DNA of 5,281 bases from SHZI01 sp049290495 (GTDB lineage Bacteria > Pseudomonadota > Gammaproteobacteria > Steroidobacterales > GCA-2729495). Below, one piece after another: positions 1-5,281 of the stretch (positions are counted from its first letter, which is position 1; the number at the start of each line of letters is the position of its first letter). The notes below the pieces were generated by a model. It saw nothing but the letters and a program-made list of their open reading frames with translations. It was not told the origin of the DNA and did no database searches. Made by a program: the position numbers and the translations under genes. The stretch is from the NCBI GenBank assembly GCA_049290495.1, contig JBATNV010000192.1:1-5281 (forward strand), read 5' to 3'.

Positions 1-1269
1 GCAGCGGCGAAGACTGACGGCGCTTGCGTCGGTATCCTGTTTCTTGATCTCGACAATTTCAAGACCATCAACGACAGCATGGGTCACCTGTTCGGAGACC
101 GGGTTCTCCAGAGCCTTGCGCAGCGGCTTGTCGACTGCAGCGAGGCTTTCGGCGTGACTGCCCGTCTCGGTGGCGACGAATTTACAATACTCGTGTCTCC
201 GGCGCAGTCGCCAGATGAGATCCTGGCTGCGGCGAGGACGATCATCGAATCCTTGCAGACGCCACTATCCGTGGATGGCCTGGAACTTGCCCTGAGCGCC
301 AGTATCGGTATCAGCATATATCCCGACCACGCGAGGGACGCAGAAGCCCTGCTGAGGGCCGCAGACGCTGCGGTATTCCAGGCGAAATCGCTGGGCCGTA
401 ACCGCATCGCTGTTTTCAGCCCGAATCTGCTGGAAGCAGCGGAATCGCGCTTTGCGACTGAACAGGGATTACGCGGCGCATGTGAGAGAAATGAGTTCGA
501 ATTGTTCTTCCAGCCCGAGGTCTGCCTGGAAACCGGGCGCATGGATATGGTTGAGGCCTTACTTCGCTGGCGGCTCCCGGATGGCAGCTGTGTCCTGCCG
601 GGAGAGTTTTTGCAAGTTGCCGAAGAGTCCGGGCTTATCAATCGCATCAGCGAGTGGGTTGTCATGTCCGCACTCGACACGATTGCGTGCTGGCGCGCCA
701 CCCACTGGCCTGAGGCACGGGTTGCCATCAATGTTTCAGCCCGCCAGCTCCTCGACAGTGGCTTCGTTGAAATGCTGCAGCAGCTTGCGCAACGTTATCA
801 CCTGCCGCCTGATTGCATTGAGATCGAGCTGACTGAGAATGTGCTGCAGACCGGAGTGACCACTATCGAATGCCTTCGAAGACTGCGGACCGCCGGCTTC
901 GGTATCGCATTGGACGACTTTGGCACGGGATATTCGTCGCTGGCATCGCTTGAACAACTGCCGCTGACACGCGTAAAGCTGGACCGTAGCCTGATGGCCA
1001 GCATCGATACCAATCCGCGCTCACTGGCGATTGCCCGGGCGATTATCAGTATGTGTCAGGGACTCGGATTGGCAATTACTGCCGAGGGCGTTGAACGGCC
1101 GGAGCAGCTGGTCCCGCTGGTCAATAAATCTGGCATCTATATACAGGGATTTCTCCTGTCACCGGCCCTGCCCGCCGCCGCGCTGATAGGCTCTCTGGAC
1201 AGCTTGTCTGAACAGTTTCGCGAGACGCTCGGGATCCGCGAAGAGCATCAACTCAGAAAAGCGGGTTAG
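1..1269 (+). CDS. GGDEF-EAL cyclic-di-GMP signalling protein (5' truncated by window edge)
   Basis: The reading frame is open from base 1, so the first in-window ATG (79) is internal: the codons before it encode the conserved start of a GGDEF domain (FLDLDNFK, residues 14-21 of the visible part). 422 residues are visible. The GGDEF signature is intact at residues 57-61, with metal-binding Asp16 and substrate-binding Asn24 and Asp33. The allosteric inhibitory RxxD site that usually precedes GGDEF is absent (Glu and Gly sit at its two positions). A full EAL domain follows, with EAL at 185-187, Asn244, Glu276 of ELTE, DDFGTGYSS at 305-313, Lys326, Glu362 and Gln382, which are the metal, catalytic and substrate residues of active phosphodiesterases. 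Family knowledge: such proteins make and/or degrade c-di-GMP, controlling motility and biofilm. Any N-terminal sensor (PAS, membrane) lies outside the window. I infer a competent phosphodiesterase; cyclase activity is possible. The stop is TAG, and no partner gene is visible. Confidence 0.95.
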   Translation, partial: AAAKTDGACVGILFLDLDNFKTINDSMGHLFGDRVLQSLAQRLVDCSEAFGVTARLGGDEFTILVSPAQSPDEILAAARTIIESLQTPLSVDGLELALSASIGISIYPDHARDAEALLRAADAAVFQAKSLGRNRIAVFSPNLLEAAESRFATEQGLRGACERNEFELFFQPEVCLETGRMDMVEALLRWRLPDGSCVLPGEFLQVAEESGLINRISEWVVMSALDTIACWRATHWPEARVAINVSARQLLDSGFVEMLQQLAQRYHLPPDCIEIELTENVLQTGVTTIECLRRLRTAGFGIALDDFGTGYSSLASLEQLPLTRVKLDRSLMASIDTNPRSLAIARAIISMCQGLGLAITAEGVERPEQLVPLVNKSGIYIQGFLLSPALPAAALIGSLDSLSEQFRETLGIREEHQLRKAG

Positions 1270-1290
1270 GGCATCGGCCGCGACAGCAAG

Positions 1291-1346
1291 CCATTTGAAT
1301 TCTGTGCCCCGTCCCCGCAGCGTCAACAATGGGAACCGTCCCATTT
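1291..1346. repeat. Palindromic, possibly REP-like intergenic element
   Basis: This fills most of the 83-bp gap between two convergent genes. It contains a perfect 7-bp inverted repeat, AATGGGA (1328-1334) and TCCCATT (1339-1345), around a 4-nt loop. A second copy of the loop-plus-arm core CCGTCCC occurs at 1309-1315, against 1336-1342 in the hairpin, next to a GAATTC palindrome at 1297-1302. No T-run of terminator length follows the hairpin on either strand (only TTT on the plus strand), so it is a poor intrinsic terminator as written. The paired GGGACGG-type cores on the minus strand resemble the short palindromic repeats (REP-like) scattered between genes in many proteobacteria and linked to RAYT transposases. 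That identity is an inference from pattern only; no second copy lies in this window. Confidence 0.4.
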
Positions 1347-1352
1347 CCGGCG

Positions 1353-2141
1353 TCAGCTCACAGGCGACCAGTAAAAGCTGTCTGGAACTGCACGCGCACC
1401 GTAGATGGCCTGGCCGACTCGTACCACGGTGGCGCCCTCTTCGATCGCGATCTCAAAATCGCCGGACATGCCCATCGACAGTTCATCGAGGTCGATGCAC
1501 GCAGGCCCGTCCTGACGCAGCTGTTCACGCAGCTGGCGCAGTCGCACAAAGCACTGCCGTACCCGATCGGCCTCGCCCGACAGTAGCGCGAGGGTCATGA
1601 GTCCGCGCACGCGCAGAGCGGAAAATGCCGGCTGCTCACGCAAAAAAGCGGCCACGTCTTCGGGAGGCAGGCCGTACTTGCTCGCTTCGCCCGAGGTGTT
1701 GACCTGCACGAACACATCCAGAGAACGACCCTCGGCCTGCAGACTTCGGTCCAGGGCTGCAGCCAGGCGCAGGCTGTCGAGCGCCTGGAACTCCGCGGCA
1801 AAGCGCGCTACCAGCCTGGCCTTGTTGGTCTGGAGATGGCCAATGACCGACCAGCGCAGGTCCGGTAAATCAGCCAGGGATTCCCATTTACGGAAGGCCT
1901 CCTGCGCCTTGTTTTCGCCCAGCATGCGGCAACCCGCTGCATACGACAGACGAATGGTGGCCTCATCGATCGTCTTGCTGACCGGCAGGAGCCGTACGCT
2001 CGACACATCGCGCCCTGCCCGCAGGCAGGCGCTCGCGATCCGCTCCCGGATCGCGGCAAGGTTGTGCACAAAATCTTCAACCGATGTCGCTTTGGGGTAG
2101 CGGCCGTGCTGGTCGTGCCGGGTTGGAGTATCTGATGGCAA
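1353..2141 (-). CDS. yggS: YggS/PLPBP-family pyridoxal 5'-phosphate homeostasis protein
   Basis: This belongs to the PLP-binding protein family with an alanine-racemase-like TIM barrel. It has no known catalysis; members bind and buffer PLP, and their loss disturbs vitamin B6 and amino-acid pools in the cytoplasm. Numbered from the TTG at 2141 (262 residues), the PLP lysine is Lys56 in PVSKT. Other family motifs are GENKAQE (75-81), IGHLQTNK (100-107), VNTSGEASK (147-155), RGLM (179-182), SMGMSGDFE (222-230) and the phosphate-binding RVG (241-243). The start is uncertain. TTG at 2141 has a weak AGGT 10 nt upstream and lies 15 nt after the metX stop. The first 20 residues look unlike the family, and a GTG at 2069 would give 238 residues, close to the usual 230-235. 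The in-frame metX stop at 2157-2159 rules out anything longer. It is probably translated from the metX transcript, a fitting partner because sulfur amino-acid enzymes downstream of MetX use PLP. The stop is TGA. Confidence 0.93.
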   Translation of the reverse strand: MPSDTPTRHDQHGRYPKATSVEDFVHNLAAIRERIASACLRAGRDVSSVRLLPVSKTIDEATIRLSYAAGCRMLGENKAQEAFRKWESLADLPDLRWSVIGHLQTNKARLVARFAAEFQALDSLRLAAALDRSLQAEGRSLDVFVQVNTSGEASKYGLPPEDVAAFLREQPAFSALRVRGLMTLALLSGEADRVRQCFVRLRQLREQLRQDGPACIDLDELSMGMSGDFEIAIEEGATVVRVGQAIYGARAVPDSFYWSPVS

Positions 2142-2156
2142 AGCAGTGTCAACCTG

Positions 2157-3266
2157 CTAGCGCGCAAAGAACACTTCAAGCACCGGCCGGAAGCGGTCCA
2201 TGTCGACGAGGAAGGAGTCGTGGCCCTGGATCGAGGGCAGCTCGACGAAGTGCACTTCCCGGTTGAGCGCATCGAGGCCGGTCGCAAGTTCGCGCTGTTG
2301 CGCAATCGGGAACAGGATGTCGGTATCCACGCCGACCACCAGCACACGCTCGGCGCGCACCTTGGCAAGACCCGCCGTTACTGCGCCGCCGTGCTCGGCT
2401 ACGTCGAACAGGTCGCTGGCACGCGACAGGTAGAGATAGCTGTTGGCATCGAACTGACCGGTGAATTTCTGCGCATGGGCTTCGAGATAGCCTTCGACCT
2501 CGAAATCCGGCGCGAAGGCGTCACCGGCCTGGTGCTCATCGCCGATGCGTTCCCGGCCAAAGCGCTGATCCCACTCTTTGGCCGAGCGATAGGTGACCAT
2601 GCCGAGCTTGCGCGCCATGCGCATGCCGGTGATCGGTCCGGCACCAGCCACATAGTTGCCATGCTCCCAGGCCGGATCACGGCGGATCATCTCGCGCTGC
2701 AGGGAGCGCATCGCAATCGAGAATGGTAGCGAGCGCGCACCCGTTGAGATCAGCGCGAGATTGCGCGTCATGCCCGGATGCGCGATGGCAAAAGCCAGCG
2801 TGGTCATGCCGCCCATCGACGGTCCAACGACCGTATGCAGCCGGCTGATGCCGAAATTTTGCACCACCAGCATCCCGGCGTTGGCGACATCCTCAAGCGT
2901 CAACACGGGGAAGTTGAGTCGGTAGGGCTGCCCGGTCAGGGGATCGACGGAAGCCGGCCCGGTAGATCCAAAGCAGCTGCCCAGCGAGTTGATGCAGATA
3001 ACGAAGTAACGCCGGGTGTCGATCGGTCGCGAGGGGCCGACGATTTCTTCCCACCAGCCTGGCGAGGGATCCTCCGGCGAGGAACAGGCATGAGCCGATG
3101 GCGACATACCGGTAAAAATCAGTACTGCATTATCGCCCGCAGCATTTAGCTGACCCCAGGTTTCATAGGCGATCACCGGGCGTTCCAGCACACCACCGCG
3201 GTGCATCTCGAAGCTGCCGGGTAGCTGGAATAGTTTGCGTGCCGTGGTCACTGCCTTGGGGCCCAT
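2157..3266 (-). CDS. metX: MetX-family acyltransferase, probably serine O-succinyltransferase type
   Basis: This 369-residue alpha/beta-hydrolase acyltransferase transfers an acyl group from acyl-CoA to the hydroxyl of homoserine or serine, activating it for sulfur incorporation on the way to methionine or cysteine. The nucleophile elbow is GPSMGG (148-153, Ser150); the rest of the triad is Asp316 (in TDILFP) and His349 (in QGHDSF). Other family blocks are AYETWG (33-38), GWWEEIVGP (70-78), INSLGSCFGSTGP (92-104) and TGQPYRLNFP (111-120). Homoserine acetyltransferases usually have an ALTGDSH-like block near residue 52; this protein has TGMSPSAH, and it also carries LPFSIAMRSLQRE (180-192) and YLYLSRASD (277-285). 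From memory, these match the Xanthomonas-type enzymes reported to be serine O-succinyltransferases (SST), so the metX name marks the family, not the substrate. ATG at 3266 keeps the conserved N-terminus, but I see no clear ribosome binding site. yggS follows after 15 nt; the stop is TAG. Confidence 0.92.
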   Translation of the reverse strand: MGPKAVTTARKLFQLPGSFEMHRGGVLERPVIAYETWGQLNAAGDNAVLIFTGMSPSAHACSSPEDPSPGWWEEIVGPSRPIDTRRYFVICINSLGSCFGSTGPASVDPLTGQPYRLNFPVLTLEDVANAGMLVVQNFGISRLHTVVGPSMGGMTTLAFAIAHPGMTRNLALISTGARSLPFSIAMRSLQREMIRRDPAWEHGNYVAGAGPITGMRMARKLGMVTYRSAKEWDQRFGRERIGDEHQAGDAFAPDFEVEGYLEAHAQKFTGQFDANSYLYLSRASDLFDVAEHGGAVTAGLAKVRAERVLVVGVDTDILFPIAQQRELATGLDALNREVHFVELPSIQGHDSFLVDMDRFRPVLEVFFAR

Positions 3267-3285
3267 CGTGCAGCGGAAAGCGATG

Positions 3286-3330
3286 ATTATGCGTGGCGAT
3301 GCACGGCCGCAACCCGACCGTTTGGTTATA
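3286..3330 (-). promoter_or_regulatory. Weak candidate promoter elements upstream of metX
   Basis: The 77-nt gap between der and metX is AT-richer than its surroundings. On the minus strand it holds CATAAT (3291-3286), a plausible -10 element, with TTGCGG (3312-3307) upstream at a short 15-bp spacing. A second -10-like TATAAC lies at 3330-3325, overlapping a tandem ATATGG repeat (3328-3339, plus strand), but lacks a recognisable -35. Either would start a transcript a few tens of bases before the metX ATG at 3266. The matches are poor, and metX may simply be transcribed by read-through from der. Confidence 0.2.
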
Positions 3331-3341
3331 TGGATATGGCC

Positions 3342-3355
3342 CGCTACCGGTAGCG
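3342..3355. repeat. 14-bp perfect palindrome over the der stop codon
   Basis: CGCTACCGGTAGCG reads identically on both strands. It covers the last three sense codons of der (Arg-Tyr-Arg), its TAG stop and two bases beyond. As RNA it could form only about five base pairs around a 4-nt loop, and no T-run follows it, so it is not a convincing terminator. It could be a protein-binding site or coincidence. Confidence 0.3.
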
Positions 3356-4732
3356 CAGTCGGGCGCGATGCTTGACTTGGCGCGGGGTGAGGCGATTCCG
3401 CTTGCCGGCAAAGGGATTCTTGCCGTCGCGCAGTTCGACGCGGATCGGCGTTCCCCGCAGGCGAAATATCTTGCGGAAATATCCCATCAGGTACCGCCGG
3501 TAGTTATCCGGCATGCCAGAGGTCTGATTACCATGGATGATGATCAGCGGCGGCCGCCGGCCACCCTGGTGCGCATAGGTGAGCTTGATCCGGCTGTGAT
3601 TGGCGATCGGCGTCGGATAGGCCTGCACGGCGTCTTTCAGCGCGCGGTTCAGATCTGGTGTAGGCAGTTCGCGGACTGCGGCGAGCGCCGCACGCCGGCC
3701 ACTCTCAAGCAGATCAAAGACCGCCGTGCCATGCAAAGCCGAGATGAAGTGAATGTCGGCGAAATCCAGGAACGGCAAACGCCGGTCCAGATCCTCACGC
3801 ACGCGCTCACGCTGATCGGTCGGCAAGTGATCCCATTTGTTGACACCGATGGCCAGCGCCCGCCCCCGCTCCAGCACGAGACCGATCAGCGACACATCCT
3901 GCTCGGTCAGGCTGTCGCGCGCATCGATCAGCACCAGTACAGCGTCGGCTTCTTCCAGCGCCTGCAGCGACTTGACGATACTGAAGCGCTCGATGACTTC
4001 GTCGACGCGCGCCTTGCGGCGGATACCGGCGGTGTCCACCAGCACCAACGCATGGCCATCGTGGGTAAAAGGCACGCGGATACTGTCGCGGGTCGTACCA
4101 GCCTGGTCGGAGGTCAGCAACCGGTCTTCACCGAGCAGACGATTGATGAGAGTGGACTTGCCGACATTGGGCCGGCCGATCACAGCGATACGCGTGCCGA
4201 GCAGCGCCGCAGTGTCGGACTGCGAGCCTGCATCTTCCCGCAACGGCAACGCAGCCAGAATGCGCTCGCCGAGCAACGCCAGGCGGTCGCCGTGGTGTGC
4301 CGAGATGGCCACCGGGTCGCCGAGGCCGAGCTCATAGAAGGCAGAGGCCAGTTCCAGCGGCGCACGGCCTTCAGCCTTGTTGATGGCAAGAATCACCGGC
4401 TTGCCGGTCTTGCGCAACCGGGCAACGATCAAGTGATCATCCGGCAAAGGCCCGGTTGCTGCTTCAACGAGAAATACGATCACGTCGGCCTCGCCGACGG
4501 CGTAAGCCACCTGGCGTTCGACCTGCAGGCTGAACGGATCGCTGGTGTTAGCCAGTCCACCGGTATCGATGACGATCGCCGCGCGGCCCTGGACAGTGGT
4601 GTAGCCGTACAAGCGATCCCGCGTCAGGCCGGGGAGATCAGCGACGAGTGCATCGCGCGTACCGGTCAGCGTATTGAACAGCGTGGACTTGCCGACATTC
4701 GGCCGGCCAACGAGCGCAAATACAGGTAGCAC
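3344..4732 (-). CDS. der: Ribosome biogenesis GTPase Der (EngA)
   Basis: Der is an essential GTPase with two tandem G domains, acting in the cytoplasm in late maturation of the 50S subunit. The 462 residues match the family architecture. G domain 1 has GRPNVGKST (9-17), Thr37 in switch I, DTGG (56-59), NKAE (118-121) and SAH (144-146). G domain 2 has GRPNVGKST (186-194), Thr214 in GTTRD, DTAG (233-236), NKWD (298-301) and SAL (331-333). The C-terminal KH-like domain (about 360-445) has the diagnostic IIHGNQT (398-404), GTPIR (427-431) and NPFAGKRN (439-446), then a basic tail. The oddity is NKAE where the consensus G4 is NKxD in the first G domain. The start is GTG at 4732, supported by AGGA at 4745-4742, nine nt upstream, and by alignment of the P-loop at residue 9 as in E. 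coli Der. It lies 18 nt after the bamB stop, a conserved gammaproteobacterial pairing that implies co-transcription. The stop is TAG. Confidence 0.98.
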   Translation of the reverse strand: MLPVFALVGRPNVGKSTLFNTLTGTRDALVADLPGLTRDRLYGYTTVQGRAAIVIDTGGLANTSDPFSLQVERQVAYAVGEADVIVFLVEAATGPLPDDHLIVARLRKTGKPVILAINKAEGRAPLELASAFYELGLGDPVAISAHHGDRLALLGERILAALPLREDAGSQSDTAALLGTRIAVIGRPNVGKSTLINRLLGEDRLLTSDQAGTTRDSIRVPFTHDGHALVLVDTAGIRRKARVDEVIERFSIVKSLQALEEADAVLVLIDARDSLTEQDVSLIGLVLERGRALAIGVNKWDHLPTDQRERVREDLDRRLPFLDFADIHFISALHGTAVFDLLESGRRAALAAVRELPTPDLNRALKDAVQAYPTPIANHSRIKLTYAHQGGRRPPLIIIHGNQTSGMPDNYRRYLMGYFRKIFRLRGTPIRVELRDGKNPFAGKRNRLTPRQVKHRARLRYR

Positions 4733-4741
4733 CTCAAGTGT

Positions 4742-4745
4742 TCCT
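4742..4745 (-). promoter_or_regulatory. Ribosome binding site supporting the GTG start of der
   Basis: Minus-strand AGGA lies in the 18-nt spacer between the bamB stop and the der GTG, nine nt before the start codon. It decides the start because no ATG begins the protein at the family-typical position, while the GTG does. Confidence 0.6.
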
Positions 4746-4750
4746 GTGCG

Positions 4751-5281
4751 CTATTTCGTCACAACCTGGCGAAAGGCTGCGATCTCGCCACCGTCGGACT
4801 GGACGTACAGCAAGTCATTGACGACCAGCGGCGGCGAGGTCACGCGGCTGCTGTCGATCCGCACCCTGGCCTGCGGCGTGCCGGTCGCGGTATCGAAAAA
4901 GTGCACATACCCCTCGAAGTCGCCCACGACCACGGAATTCTGATACGCCGTGGGACCGGTGATATCGCGGTTCTTCAGTAACTCGTGCTTCCAGAGCTCG
5001 TTGCCGGTCTGGCGCATCAGCGCCTGCAACTCGCTGTGCGTACCGGAGATATAAACGTTCTCCAGATCCGCAGTGAGCCCGCCATAGCCGGGAACATCCT
5101 GGGCCCACAGGGTCTGCCCGGACTCCAGTGCCACCGCATTGGTCTGGCCACGATAGCCGACGACATAGAGGTCCTCACCGACCGAACGCACCGTCGCATT
5201 GATATCTGCCAGCCGCTCAATCTCGTTGCGGCCCGACGGCGGATCAAGGAGCGTATCCCAGGACGGCGTGCCGTCTGACAA
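4751..5281 (-). CDS. bamB: Outer membrane protein assembly factor BamB (C-terminal part; 5' end beyond window)
   Basis: BamB is a periplasmic lipoprotein of the BAM complex, which folds beta-barrel proteins into the outer membrane; it binds BamA through an eight-bladed beta-propeller. The last 176 residues are visible, a little under half of the usual 380-390. The reading frame is still open at the right edge, and the TTG there is most likely an internal Leu, so the signal peptide and lipobox cannot be seen. PQQ-like propeller repeats are evident: AVALESGQTLW (49-59 of the fragment), LQALMRQTGNELW (85-97), VVVGDFEGYVHFFD (117-130) and LYVQSDGGEIAAF (158-170). The segment EIERLADINATV (20-31) corresponds to EIDRLSDVDTT of the E. 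coli protein, and VVGDFEGYVH to VVGDSEGYLH. The neighbour der starts 18 nt downstream, the standard gene order, which supports BamB over other PQQ-repeat proteins. The stop is TAG. Confidence 0.95.
   Translation of the reverse strand: MSDGTPSWDTLLDPPSGRNEIERLADINATVRSVGEDLYVVGYRGQTNAVALESGQTLWAQDVPGYGGLTADLENVYISGTHSELQALMRQTGNELWKHELLKNRDITGPTAYQNSVVVGDFEGYVHFFDTATGTPQARVRIDSSRVTSPPLVVNDLLYVQSDGGEIAAFRQVVTK

Noticed and set aside
84..731. A 215-codon open frame on the minus strand opposite the GGDEF-EAL gene
   Set aside because: Its composition is low in hydrophobic periodicity and rich in Ser/Arg/Ala, typical of a shadow frame, and it lies entirely within a well-supported coding region.
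1328..1345. Rho-independent terminator for the convergent genes
   Set aside because: The stem is only 7 bp, mostly A/T at its base, and is not followed by a T-run of terminator length on either strand. It is kept as a palindromic repeat instead.
1597..2368. Open frames overlapping yggS and the metX end on both strands (1597-2100 plus, 1808-2368 minus)
   Set aside because: They are Arg/Ser-rich shadows of yggS and metX with no family motifs, and the 1808-2368 frame crosses the boundary of two real genes.
3163..3411. A small 82-codon minus-strand gene in the der-metX gap
   Set aside because: Most of it overlaps the 3' end of der and the 5' end of metX in another frame, it has no convincing ribosome binding site, and it shows no recognisable features.
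3293..4729. A 478-codon open frame on the plus strand covering nearly all of der
   Set aside because: It is codon-aligned antisense to der. In GC-rich genes this frame stays open because its stops require the rare sense codons TTA, CTA or TCA on the coding strand. The translation shows no recognisable domain, while der matches its family end to end.
5279..5281. TTG at the right edge as the start of a short PQQ-repeat gene
   Set aside because: The encoded sequence begins in the middle of a beta-propeller and matches the second half of BamB; the frame is simply cut by the window.

Overview
The window looks like ordinary chromosomal DNA from a GC-rich (about 60% by eye) gammaproteobacterium. 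The adjacent pair bamB-der is a classic gammaproteobacterial arrangement. The acyltransferase downstream resembles the serine O-succinyltransferase type known from Xanthomonadales, so a relative of that order or a nearby environmental lineage is a reasonable guess. I cannot name a species.

Layout. The plus strand (1-1269) carries the 3' part of one gene for a cyclic-di-GMP signalling protein: most of a GGDEF domain followed by a complete EAL domain. It converges, across an 83-bp gap (1270-1352), on a minus-strand series. Read in its direction of transcription (right to left), that series is bamB (3' end only, running off the right edge), der (4732-3344), a metX-family acyltransferase (3266-2157) and a yggS/PLPBP-family gene (2141-1353). 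Gaps are 18 nt (bamB-der), 77 nt (der-metX) and 15 nt (metX-yggS). bamB-der and metX-yggS therefore look co-transcribed, and the 77-nt gap is the only place with room for an internal promoter. There is no gene-free stretch longer than 300 bases.

Functions. BamB is an outer-membrane beta-barrel assembly lipoprotein, and Der is a double GTPase for 50S ribosome maturation. The MetX-like enzyme activates serine or homoserine for sulfur amino-acid synthesis. YggS is a pyridoxal-phosphate carrier/homeostasis protein, a sensible partner because the downstream sulfhydrylases and transsulfuration enzymes use PLP. The GGDEF-EAL gene is on the opposite strand and is not part of this unit.

I found no evidence of a new biological system, mobile gene, CRISPR array, RNA gene or defence locus. 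The items most worth checking are a palindromic, REP-like element between the two convergent genes, the probable SST rather than homoserine acyltransferase identity of the metX-family gene, an NKxE form of the first G4 motif in Der, and the start codon and in-frame relation of yggS to metX.
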